From Selaginella moellendorffii (taxonomy: Eukaryota; Streptophyta; Lycopodiopsida; Selaginellales; Selaginellaceae), in the NCBI RefSeq assembly GCF_000143415.4, contig NW_003314385.1:347649-411648 (forward strand): 64,000 bases of DNA, read 5' to 3'. A model generated the notes under the pieces. The model was given only the letters and a program-made list of their open reading frames with translations. It made no database searches and was not told the DNA's origin. The translations under genes and the position numbers were made by a program. Positions 35,608-46,600 of this stretch are shown here, piece after piece (positions within the stretch are counted from its first letter, which is position 1; each line of letters starts with the position of its first letter).

Positions 35608-37503
35608 ATGCCCGTGAAATGGCGCGACGAAGAAACGCTCCATTACCTCTCGCGAGCCGTGAGATCTTGTGGGATCAATCGGGACCTCGCGGAGGGCAAG
35701 CGCATCCACGCAAGAATTCTCGAAGGAAGCCACAGCAAAAACAGGTATCTCACCAATCTCCTCATCGAGATGTATGGGAAATGTGGCAGCCTCGAAGACG
35801 CACAATCGGTGCTCGACTCCATCGACAACCCAAATCGCTTCTCCTACACGCTCATGATCCAGGCGTATGCCCACAGCGGCCACGCCCGGTTCATGCGCCA
35901 GGCGCGATTCTTGCTGGATCGAATGCCTGAGGCCGACGCTGTCGCAGCCAACATCATGATCAAGGGATACATACGACTGGGCGATCTTTGCAGCGCCCAA
36001 GAGATCTTTGACCGGATGGATCACAAGACGCTGGCAACCTCAAGCCTCATGATCGCGGCATATGCCCAATGTGGGCATCTCTACGAATCCTGGAACTTGT
36101 TCTTACGAATGGAAAGCCGGGACTTTCTTATCTGGACGGCACTTGTGACTGCGTGTGCTGATATTGGTAAACTCGACGAAGCTCTTCGAGTGCTTCATCA
36201 GATGCCCAAGTGGGATGTTGTCCCGTGGACTGTTGTTCTTACAGCATTTGCCCGGATTGGGCATTATGATTCTGCTAGAAGACTATTTGATAGTATGCCG
36301 TACACAGATAGGATCTCTCAAAATGCAATGCTCAATGTGTATGGACAAGATAATAGAACTCATGAATTGAAACAGCTCTTCCACAACATGCCCGAGCGGG
36401 ATATCATAAGCTGGACTTCTATGATGGCTGCAAATGCCACACAAGGTAATGTGGACGATGCGCGAGGCTTGTTTGACAGGATCCCGCAGCGGAATACTGT
36501 GGCATGGAACACCATGATCCAGGCTTACGCCGAGAAGAAAAACCTCCATGAGGCTCTCTCGATGTTCATGGCGATGGAGCAGCCGGATGTCATCTCCTGG
36601 ACGCACCTTATTGCTGCCTTCTCTGAAAATGGATTCCTTGATCAAGCAAAGTTCATGTTTGACAGGATCCCTCTGCGAGATATGGTCTCTTTCAATGGAA
36701 TGCTTGCGGCTCTCCTCAAGAACGATCGTCTTGACGATGCCAAGGCAATGTTTAATGAGATCCCGGAGAGAAACCTGGCATCCTGGAATCTCTTGATCGG
36801 TGGGTTCTCGGACCGAGGAGAGCTTGACGCCGTGAAGCATTCGCTGGAGATAATCCCGCAGCGAGACTTCATCTCGTGGAACTCATTGGTGGCAGTCTAT
36901 GTCCAAGCTCATCAGCTCGACCAAGCAAAAGCCGCTTTTGACGAGCTTCCCCAGCGAGATTGGTCGTCATGGAATCTCTTAGTCTCGGGTTACGCTCAAA
37001 CAGGAAAACTCCAAACAGCGGCACAATGGTTCGGTCGAATGCCGCAGTGGAACGTTGTCTCATGGAACGCTCTCATCGCTGGTCATGCCAAGCATGGCGT
37101 CGAGTCGATTGCATTGAATCTCCTCTCGAGCATGAGCCTGGAAGGAGTAATACCAGACTCAACCACATTTAGCAGCGTTTTGGCCGTCTACAGCCACAAA
37201 GGGATGCTGGCCGCCTGCCGAGAAATCTTTGGACTCATGGTCCGAGACCACTGGATCGATCCGAGCTTACAGCAGTTTTGCGGTGTGGTGGACGCCTTGG
37301 GCCGGAGTGGCAAGCTGAGTGAGGCTGAGGAGCTTGCGTCTGCCATGCCTTATTTGCCAAACCGTGCGGTATGCAATGCACTACTCGGTGCGTGTAACAT
37401 CCATAGCGATGTGACTCGCGGTGAGAGAATGGCAAGCTGCGCAGTGGATGTTGCTCCAAGCTCAGGTACCTCCTACGTGCTCTTGTCCAATATGTCCTCT
37501 TGA
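35608..37503 (+). CDS. PLS-class pentatricopeptide repeat protein, E1-truncated
   Basis: An intronless 631-residue protein with tandem PPR motifs from about residue 40 to 560. Most are short S-type units of about 31 residues ending in patterns like AxxLFDxMPxRDxxSWNxM. Such proteins bind organellar RNA, one base per motif, mostly for C-to-U editing. The C-terminus has an E1-like segment (CNALLGACNIHSD then SYVLLSNM) and stops within it, so E2, E+ and the DYW deaminase domain are absent. If it acts in editing it would need a partner supplying the deaminase. No clear organelle presequence is visible: the protein starts MPVKWRDEETLHYLSRAV. The ATG is the first in frame after the upstream non-coding sequence. 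GC-rich codon use contrasts with the flanking lectin genes. Confidence 0.9.
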   Translation: MPVKWRDEETLHYLSRAVRSCGINRDLAEGKRIHARILEGSHSKNRYLTNLLIEMYGKCGSLEDAQSVLDSIDNPNRFSYTLMIQAYAHSGHARFMRQARFLLDRMPEADAVAANIMIKGYIRLGDLCSAQEIFDRMDHKTLATSSLMIAAYAQCGHLYESWNLFLRMESRDFLIWTALVTACADIGKLDEALRVLHQMPKWDVVPWTVVLTAFARIGHYDSARRLFDSMPYTDRISQNAMLNVYGQDNRTHELKQLFHNMPERDIISWTSMMAANATQGNVDDARGLFDRIPQRNTVAWNTMIQAYAEKKNLHEALSMFMAMEQPDVISWTHLIAAFSENGFLDQAKFMFDRIPLRDMVSFNGMLAALLKNDRLDDAKAMFNEIPERNLASWNLLIGGFSDRGELDAVKHSLEIIPQRDFISWNSLVAVYVQAHQLDQAKAAFDELPQRDWSSWNLLVSGYAQTGKLQTAAQWFGRMPQWNVVSWNALIAGHAKHGVESIALNLLSSMSLEGVIPDSTTFSSVLAVYSHKGMLAACREIFGLMVRDHWIDPSLQQFCGVVDALGRSGKLSEAEELASAMPYLPNRAVCNALLGACNIHSDVTRGERMASCAVDVAPSSGTSYVLLSNMSS

Positions 37504-37763
37504 TAATAATTTAAAAATGTTTCTGTATTATTCTTGAATTCTTAGGCTACTATATATTATATGCTTGCAAACCTGGAAAAAATATTTTTATGTATTTTTA
37601 TTACTAGTAAAATTATAAAAGTAGAGAAAAAAGATACTGGAAGAATTAATAACATATAAAAGGAAAGAGATATTTTATTTTATTGAAGGCTGATAGTTTA
37701 AATTGACTTATGCTATTTTTCAATGTGGCAATTAAAAGTAATATTAAATATTTAATACAAATT

Positions 37764-38648
37764 TCAACAAAATGATTTTGAATCCCATGCAGGTTTGAAT
37801 TTGGGATTACTACTAAACGTTTTTTGATATGCATAATATAAGACTAAATTACAATCATTTTGCATGACTAAATATGCATCTTGATAACAATTATAATAAT
37901 TACATTGAGTATTTGTAGCCCAAACAACAATTTTATTATATGAATATAAAACTAAGTTTCCATCTTCTTGTAATCTTAAAATACAATTATTTCCCTTAAT
38001 TAAAGTTTCTGGAGACCATAAATGTTTATCCTCTTTATATACACCTAAGTTGCAATCAAAACTCAAATATAAATATACTTTTCTATTTTCTGAGACTAAA
38101 AAATTTGTTGATAATAAGTATTGATGAGACATATCAGTATAACCACTTATTAAAAAACTTGAGAGAATGTTGCATTTAGTATGTTTCACTAAAACTTGTT
38201 GCCCTATTTGATGTTGCCTATTGTAGTTTCTAATAAAATAATAAATAATAAATCTTTCAGTAGTTATAACAATAAATGAGGCAGCAAAATTATATATATC
38301 AGCAGTAGACTCATCTAAAATATTTTCTAATAAATATCTTACATTAGAGCCTAGAGTTCCTCTTCCTCTATAATACTCAACACCACAAATCTCTCCAATT
38401 GTATCTAGAAGGAAAACACCAAATCCAATATATGTTTGTCTTCAACCTATATGTGTAGCTATTATATGCCCATGAAAACTTTGACTTTGTGGAATTAAAT
38501 CATTTGGTATTTTACCAATGGCACTTCTAATCCCTTGTAAAATAACATATATAGTGCCTTCGCCTAGTACATTACTTTCTCCAGTTTCAAAATCAATACT
38601 TTCAGAAATTACAATTATTAGAATAAGAAATGGAATAATTCTATACAT
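37764..38648 (-). pseudogene. Second bulb-type lectin gene, one in-frame stop
   Basis: A paralogue of the lectin at 34073-34984 with the same order: signal peptide (MYRIIPFLILIIVIS), an N-terminal region of about 130 residues, then a B-lectin domain with QEDGNLVLY fully matching QxDxNxVxY and QNDCNLVLY also matching it. So two potential mannose sites are kept, more than in the first gene. A single TGA at 38442-38444, in the unknown region at about residue 69, interrupts an otherwise open frame of 295 codons including that stop. It could be a recent null allele, a sequencing error, or a gene with an unrecognised intron, although no splice pair is obvious around it. Very AT-rich. Confidence 0.72.
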
Positions 38649-39071
38649 TACAGTATATCAATATATAAGTTAAGAGAAATAAATAAACTAGTTTTACTCT
38701 TTAAAAATTTATAGAATATATGTAAACATGGTCACACATACACAGAGATAATACATACATACATACATATATAGCTTCATTTATTTAGCTTCATTGTCTC
38801 TAGCTTCATTTATTTCTTAAACTTCAAATTCTTTCTCTTTGAATATCTGAAAAACTTATTTTAATTTTTTTACTGTTTCTTAGGTAATATATTTTATTAT
38901 GAAAATTGTACTATTATTTATTGACAAATGTAAAAAATACTTTTATTATTTAACTTTTATTATCATAAGCTATTATAATAGGATATTAATTCCAGTGCAT
39001 AAATTAACTTCTTGTGTTAGAATTAAGCATGTTTAATAGTATATGAGGTCTCTACATACAAATGTATATAT
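38649..39071. other. AT-rich spacer with CATA microsatellite
   Basis: No gene seen. It includes an imperfect (CATA)n run at about 38751-38771 and a short direct repeat of TAGCTTCATTTATTT at about 38772-38815. It ends where the decayed A2 LTR begins. Confidence 0.6.
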
Positions 39072-40881
39072 ATAGTGGGGGGTTCCAAGGGATAATGGTT
39101 GGAATGCATGTCTAACCATCTGAGATGTTAATTTGACTTTTGCTGGGCTGTATTACTCTTTGTTTTGTGTTTGGTTTAGGTCTAAGCCCAACTTTTACAT
39201 TGCTTTAGTCGGTGGGGTACCTTCCTTGTCGCGTTAGACCATTAGTATGCCAAAATTGTGCCAAACACCATCTGACACCATTTTGTATGTAGATGCTAGA
39301 TATGGGGAGCTTATGCTTATAAGATTAAGAGTGTATTGGACCCTCATTTCGTAGTATAATGGGCTTGGAGTTTGAATCCAAATTCAAGTGCATTACATTT
39401 GGTATCAGAAGAATTGTTTTAACGATTCCTATACAACTTTTGTCAGATTTTTTAACTCAAGTTGCATACGCAAAGACTTTTCTAGTAGATCTAAAGTGAC
39501 ATGTGTAGGATTAGTTAGATTGCACCATTCAGTAAGAATGTTATATGTATATTCAGTTACTGATAGAGGTATGCATGTAGCTAGCGAGATGGTGAAAAGG
39601 AATTGTGTTGATGATACTAAAACCTTAAGATAGGTGAATCGGGAGGAGGAAACTCTTGCTAGAGATGTTGCAAAAGAGGCTAAGGTTGAGTCAAAAGAGG
39701 AAGAGTCTAATGTTGCAACACTACAACATACGGCTCAAAAAATTGAAATTGAGAATTTGCAAAGGGAAGTTCACAAATTGAAGAAGGAGAACAAGAAAAG
39801 GAAGAAAGAAACTAAAGCAAGTAAACCAACTAAACTTAAGCAATATAACTCCTTTTCAAGTTCTGAGGACGATGAAATTCTGCAACCACCCTTAGTTGCA
39901 TAAGTTTCAAAGTTCAAACTTCCAAAACCACCCAATTTTAGAGTCATATGGGACTATCAGGTTTTGGAAGATTAGGTCTACAATATCGAAAATTATTTAA
40001 TAGCGGCAAATGTAGATGATCATATGAAAGTTGCGTGTGCACAATCCTTTCTCACCGATCATGCCAAAACTTGGTGGTGCCAAGTTTGTGCTGAAAAAGG
40101 GCAAACTAGAAATTGGACCAAGATATGGTCTTGTATTTATAAGGAATACTTGCCAAATGATCTTGGTCTAAAACTTCGTGCAAAGCTGTGGTGATTAAAG
40201 CAGCAAGGGGACCTTATACAGTACATTAATGCGTTTGTTTAGAAGTGCATTATGATTGCAAATATGAGTGATGAAGATGCTTGAAATTAGTTTTTGGAAG
40301 GTTTAAATTCACTTTTTTGTAATGAGATTTTGAAGTTTAAGCCAAAAATGTATCTGCAGTGTAAGGAGGTAGTATAACAAGTTGCCTTTAGTCACTCGCT
40401 CATAAAACAATATCAACAACCGTATGCTGGTACCTTAGACAAGAATAAAAACTCTAGGAATAAACAAAGTGATCAGAAATAGAGGGTGGAAGGAAAGTTT
40501 CACCTTGGAGGCTCACAAGCAAAGGTTAATAAAGGTGGTGGTTGACGACCACCAACAACTTCTTTTAGTCCTAAGTCCTTTGTTCCTCCTCCTGGTGGGT
40601 ACAAGCAGCAGTAACATGTGAAACCTAGTCCTAGTGGAACAGATAGTGTGGGTCATTGCTTCTATTGTGGAGAGACAGAACATAGGTCATTGGAATGTCC
40701 CAACAAGCATAAGACAAAGTCTTGTGTTAATGTCATAAGGGAAGATAGTGATGGTGAAGTTGATAAGGTTGATGACTTGGTCAATGCAAATTATGAGGAA
40801 GAGGAAGTGAGTTACTTTTGTTACTTTCCTCAAACTTTTCTCGCAGTCTATGCAAATGCTGATCTGTTGATGTATCTGGTA
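39072..40881 (+). mobile_element. A2, left part: decayed LTR and gag
   Basis: 39072-39397 is the last third of a family A LTR (ends GTGCATTACA), then a primer-binding site TTTGGTATCAGAAG and a gag relic. The left part of the LTR is missing. Similarity to A3 breaks at about 40881, after the zinc knuckle and shortly before the protease, where family B sequence is inserted. The rest of A2 resumes at 49884. Confidence 0.8.
39589..40881 (+). pseudogene. A2 gag relic
   Basis: Starts at ATG 39589, matching A3's gag start, and keeps the coiled-coil Lys/Glu-rich segment, the Gag core and the CX2CX4HX4C knuckle (about 40657-40700). Many stops interrupt it, mostly explained by C-to-T and G-to-A changes relative to A3. 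Confidence 0.82.
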
Positions 40882-41507
40882 TACTTAGTCTTGGTGGCCC
40901 TGCGCCTTGGCTAAGGATGGTGATGTCCAACTTGGTTGGTTAAGGTTAAGATGTTGGTACCTGTACTATAGCTTTGTCTATGAGGAGGTTGTGTACCGAT
41001 ATGAGTTCATCTCATGGTCTTCACTTTCGTTTTGGCTGAGTGTTGATCATGCATAGCTAGCCTCTTCAAGGCATGCTCAGAGCTATTGACTAGGTGTGCT
41101 AGTGAGCTTATTGTGGTTGAATTGGATTCGAGTGGTCATTTAGTTTGTGCTTGTCTATGAATTTTTATCTCGTACCTGGGGTATCACGTTCATATTGGGC
41201 AAGTATATAACTTGATGACAAGAGTTGGTGTTTGCGTCTTGTGAAGGCAAGTTGAGGAGTGATTGTTAGTTGCTTTGTGACTAGTGATTACTTGTAGACT
41301 TCGTCAAGGACCGTTGACACTTGCTTTGCTCGATGATGATTTAACAGTGATGGGCTTGCTTTACCGGATGGTGTTGCGGAGGATCGTGTCATTAGGCTGG
41401 CGTGGTTTTTCCATGTTAGCATGTCAATTCCTTTGTCGATATCATTTGGTTACGTTTGGTCTATAGTGTTGGATTTCATTGAGTCTTTGATGTGGTGATT
41501 CACTCCC
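40882..41507 (+). mobile_element. B2 interior fragment, plus orientation
   Basis: Matches the reverse complement of about 26740-27370 in B1. It joins directly to an oppositely oriented B fragment at about 41507. Confidence 0.75.
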
Positions 41508-42535
41508 TTCATTAGTTTGTACTGGCTTTCGAAAATGGAATGGTTTTCGAGCAAAGTGATCAACAGATTAGCCATTGGAAAAATCTAAGAAAATTTGTGG
41601 AAAATTTCCCATCCTAGAGAAAGAATGACTCTCAGTCCAGGAATGCAAACTTTCAAGACTCAACCAACTTCCTCCTACTAACAACTTCACATAGGTTCAC
41701 CTCAACACAAGTTCTCATGACCAACAATATGCTTAAGCATCGAACATCTTTGCCCATTTAACCGATATCCAACACCGACATCCGCAAAGTGCTAAATGAA
41801 TATCTAAAACTTGATCACGAAGACCACATCTTTGGATATCCACATTGCACTAACACTCTTCTTCAATCACCTTCAAGATTCAATGTGAAGTCAAAACACT
41901 AACAAGAAAAATGACATGGAAAATCAAGCTCTAAGGAAAATTCCTCATCACTCGAATCAACAATGCCACTTCCACTAACACAAGTGCTAGCGATGTCAAT
42001 GCATCAACCTCACACCTTCTCCATCCAATAATCTACTCCAAGTGCTAACGGATCAATAGATGAGCTATAGCAAATGAATGCTACAACCCATTCCCAACAC
42101 CTTATGGGCAAACCCTCAAGGAAACAAGGTACCAACATAAGCTTAGCATAATGAACCACCATTGAGAATCCAGTCAAAGCTACTACAATGCTACTTCGTG
42201 CAAGTAGACTAGCTTCTCCATCAACCACTTTGGGGTTGATCATCATTTACCCAAGCAACTTCGTAAACACATTGCTCATTATCACATGGATATGATATAA
42301 ATCACAATGACTTGATCATCAATTGAGTAACGCAATGAGCAAGGCTTATGTCATTACTTCAAACGTTTATGTGAGTATCAAATGCCAACTCGATTCGACA
42401 AAATGCAACATAAATGCCACACTCCACCGATAGAGATTTACAACACCCAACATCACTAACTTTTGTTCACCACACGGGCAAGCTCATGCCACTCTCTTTC
42501 CGACCAAACTCAAAACTAATCCAACACCAAGCTAC
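41508..42535 (-). mobile_element. B2 interior fragment, minus orientation
   Basis: Matches 27625-28735 of B1 in the same plus-strand sense. It includes the sequence that is masked by N in B1. It ends at the A3 LTR start. Confidence 0.78.
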
Positions 42536-43452
42536 TGTCGCGAATGTGACTTCGGGTATCGAAAGATACTTGTCGGCTAGTCCTTACGGACACTCTTTCC
42601 TTACTGCCATGACGGCAGGAGGTCGGTACAGTTGGTTCCCTTTATCGTTCCCACTTGAGCTAGTTGAGAAACTGGTCAATGACCGTGCACTTAAATTGGA
42701 TAAACATAAGGTAGGAACCCTATGTGTTTCTTGCTGAGCATACTCGGCCTGGTTTGAGAAACTCGTATCATTGGCTTGCACTTGCTAGTATCAAGAACCC
42801 CCGTGATATTGAGACTAGTCCCTCAATATTTACTAGATGATAGCTTACCGTGTTTGCCAAACACCCTCGCTATCACGCCTTTTGTGTTGGTCTCATTTTG
42901 GTCCCAAATGCTATTTATGGAAAGTGTCTAGATTAGATCATTTGGCATATCTACGGAATGTAGAGATCAGCCTGAACACAATGGTGTTTGTCCCGTGTCC
43001 AAATTCACAATCTAAGGACATTCCATACTTAGTAAGTTTCGGACTTGTCCTAGAGACTAACTCCTGGTACTAAGGGAGGCTTGGGGTGAAAGCCCAAAGC
43101 GTATGTCCCTCAAGGGGGGGGGGCTATGGGGGGTTCCAAATGTATAGTAGGGATAGTGGTTGGAATGCATGTCCGACCACCTGAGACATTAGTTTGGCTC
43201 CCGCTGGGCTGTGTCGCTCCTTGTTCTGCGTCCGGCTTGAGTCTAAGCCCAAGCTCCACGCTGCTCTAGTCGGTGGAGTACCCTCCTTCTCGCGTTAGGC
43301 CACCGGTATGCCAAAATTGTGCCAGACTCCGTCTGACACCATTTTGCGTGCAGGTGCTGGATACGGGGAGCTGGTGCTCGTGGGATTGTACCGGACCCTC
43401 GTTTCGTAGCGCAACGGGCTTGGAGTTCGGCTCCAAATTCAGGTGCGCTACA
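42536..43452 (+). repeat. A3 5' LTR
   Basis: TGTCGCGAATG to GGTGCGCTACA, 917 bp. It contains a G-rich segment at about 43111-43135 (nine Gs, CTAT, six Gs) after GGTGAAAGCCCAAAG, a module that recurs in the LTRs of B and D. Confidence 0.93.
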
Positions 43453-43454
43453 TT

Positions 43455-43465
43455 TGGTATCAGAG
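43455..43465 (+). other. A3 primer-binding site
   Basis: TGGTATCAGAG, two bases after the LTR end, complementary to the 3' end of plant initiator tRNA-Met. Confidence 0.85.
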
Positions 43466-43643
43466 AAATTGTCTCAACGATTTCTATCCAACTTTTGTCG
43501 GATTTTCTGACTCAAGTTGCATACGCAGAGACTTTTCTAGTAGATCCGAAGCGACCTGTGTAGGATTAGTTGGATTGCACCATTTGGTAAGAATGTTGTA
43601 TGCATGTTCAGTTACTGATAGAGGCATGCATGCAGCTAGCAGG

Positions 43644-46600
43644 ATGGTGAAGAGGAACCGTGCTGATGACGCTGAAACCTCTAGACGGGCGAATCGAGAG
43701 GAGGAAACTCCTGCTAGAGATGCTACGGAAGGGGCTGAGGCCGAGTCAGAAGAGCATGAGCCAAATGCTGCAGCACTGCAGCGCACGGCTCATGAAGTCG
43801 AGATCGAGAATTTGCGAAAGGAGATTCGCAAATTGAAGAAGGAGAACAAGAAGAGGAAGAAAGAAGCTGAGGCAGCTAAACCAGCTAAGCCTAAGCAACC
43901 GGACTCCTCTTCAAGTTCTGAGGACGATGAAGTTATGCAGCCGCCCCCGGTTGCACGAGTTTCAAAGTTCAAGCCTCCGAAACCACCCAATTTCAGAGGC
44001 ATGCGGGACTATCAGGTTTTGGAAGACTGGGTCTACGATATGGAGAACTACTTCATAGCGGCAGACGTGGATGATCGTACGAAAGTTGCGTGCGCGCAAT
44101 CCTTTCTCACCGATCATGCCAAAACTTGGTGGCGCCAGGTGTGTGCTGAAAAAGGGCAGACTAGAAGTTGGACCAAGATGCGGTCTCGTATCCGTAAGGA
44201 ATACTTGCCGGATGATCTTGGTCTGAGACTTCGCGCAGAGCTGCGGCGGTTAAAGCAGCGAGGGGACCTTATGCATTACGTTAATGCGTTTGCTCAGAAG
44301 CGCATTATGATTGCAAATATGAGTGACGAAGATGCTCGGAGTTATTTCCTGGAGGGTTTAAGTTCACTTTCTCGAAATGAGATTTTGAAGTTTAAGCCGA
44401 AGACGTACCTGGAGTGTAAAGAGGCAGCACAGCAAGTTGCCTTTAGTCACTCGCTCATAGAACAATATCAGCAATCGTATGCTGGTAATTCGGACAAGAA
44501 TAAAAATTCTGGGAATAAGCAAGGTGATCGGAAACAAAGGGTGGAAAGTAGGTACCGCCCTGGGGGCTCACAAGCTACAGTGAATAAAGGTGGTGGTGGT
44601 TGGAGACCACCAGCAGCTTCTTCTGGTCCTAGGCCCTTTGTTCCTCCTCCTGGTGGGTACAAGCAGCAGCAACCTACAAAACCTGCTCCTAGCGGAACGG
44701 GTAGTGTGGGTCATTGCTTCCATTGTGGAGAGTCGGGACATAAGTCCTCGGAATGTCCCAACAAGCATAAGACAAGGTCTCGGGTTAATGTCATGCGGGA
44801 AGACGGTGGTGGTGAAGCCGAAGAGGTTGACGAGTTGGTCAATGCAGACTATGAGGAAGAGGAGGTGAGTAACTTTCGTTGCTTTCCTCAAGCTTTTCTT
44901 GCAGTCAATGCAAACACTGATCCGTTGATGTATCTGGTAGGCTTTGTCCGTGGACACCGAATCCGAGTGATGATTGACACGGGAGCTACGCACAGTGTGA
45001 TATCCGAAGACTTAGTTAAGTTGTTAGGATTGAATGCTGAGCAAATGTCGCCTATGCACTTCCGGTTTGCGGAAGGTGGGCAAGTAGCCAGAAAGTTTGT
45101 GAGTAATGTTCCAATAAAGATATCCAAGTGGAAAGAAAGAGTGGACTTGGTAGTGTTGAAGATACCAGATTTTCAGATGGTGTTTGGTATGGATTTCTTC
45201 AACAAGTATATAAAAGGGATTTATGGTGCTGGACAAAGTCGTATCACATTGAAGTCAGAAGGACATCCTGATGTATCCTTTCAGTTGCAAAAGCGTTCCT
45301 CAAAGGATTGGGATGCAAAGTTCCTGACTGTGAGGGCCGCTCAAAAAGCAGCTAAAAGGGGATGTCAGACCTTTTGGGTTCAAGTGATGGAAGCTGAGGG
45401 TGTGGGTGACTCAGTACAAATCGGCGACGGGGTTGATCCTGTACCGAAACGGATATTGGAGTTGTTGGCGAGGAATCAGGATATCTTTCCGAAGGATTTG
45501 CCGCCAGGGCTACCTCCTAGCCGTGAGGTTGATCATCGGATTGAGATTATTCCGGGTTCTAAACCACCTACGAAAGCTCCATATCGGTTGAACATCAAGG
45601 AGATGGCTGAACTCAAGAAGCAACTCACGGAGCTTCTTGAAAAAGGTCATATCCGACCAAGCAAGTCACCTTATGGAGCGCCAATCCTTTTTGTTATGAA
45701 AAAGGATGGAACCATGAGGATGTGTATTGACTATCGGGCACTCAACAAGATCACGGTTAAAAACAGTTATCCTTTGCCTCGCATTGATGACTTGTTTGAC
45801 CAACTCTTAAAGGCTAAGTATTTTACGCGACTTGATTTGCGGTCCGGGTATCATCAGATACGGGTGGCAGATCAGGATGTGGAGAAGACAGCCTTTAAGA
45901 CTCGGTACGGATCTTATGAGTTCCTTGTCATGCCATTTGGATTATGCAATGCTCCGGCAACGTTCAGCACTATGATGGATAGAATATTCAGAGATTACTT
46001 GGATGCATTTGTTGTCCTGTATATTGACGATGTTCTAGTCTTTAGTGAAACGTTGGAGGATCATTTGAAACACTTGGAGCTGGTGTTTTAGAAGTTGCGC
46101 GAACACAAACTGTATGCTAAGGAAAGTAAATGCGCTTTTGGACAATTGCGCGTAAACTTTCTCGGACATATAGTTGGTGGTGGCGTGATTGAGGTCAATC
46201 CAAAGAAGGTGGAAGCAGTGAAGTCCTGGGAAGTCCCGACCACTGTATCAGATGTTCGTTCCTTTCTCGGTTTGGCGGGATACTATCGCAAGTTTGTCCG
46301 CAATTTTGCAAGAATTGCTCTTCCATTGACTGAGTTGACGAAGAGTAGTATTCCGTTTCATTGGACACCAGCTTGCCAGCGTGCTTTCGCACGGTTGAAG
46401 GAGATCTTGACTACGGTTCCTGTTCTAAGGATCCCAGATCTTGATAAACCCTTCGAAGTGCATTGTGATGCATCTGGCTATGCTATTGGTGCCGTGTTGC
46501 AGCAAGATTGTGACAAAGCGGTTGGTGTTACGCTGAGGCGACATGGTTGTCCCGTTGCGTTCTATTCCAAGAAATTGGATGCGACCCAACGAAGATGGCC

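Noticed and set aside
35608-38648. Operon-like cluster of lectin, PPR and lectin genes
   Set aside because: Plant nuclear genes here have separate strands and very different composition. Adjacency alone gives no functional link.
46089-46091. Programmed stop-codon readthrough in A3 gag-pol
   Set aside because: The other two copies have CAA at this codon, and the stop lies inside pol and not at a gag-pol boundary.
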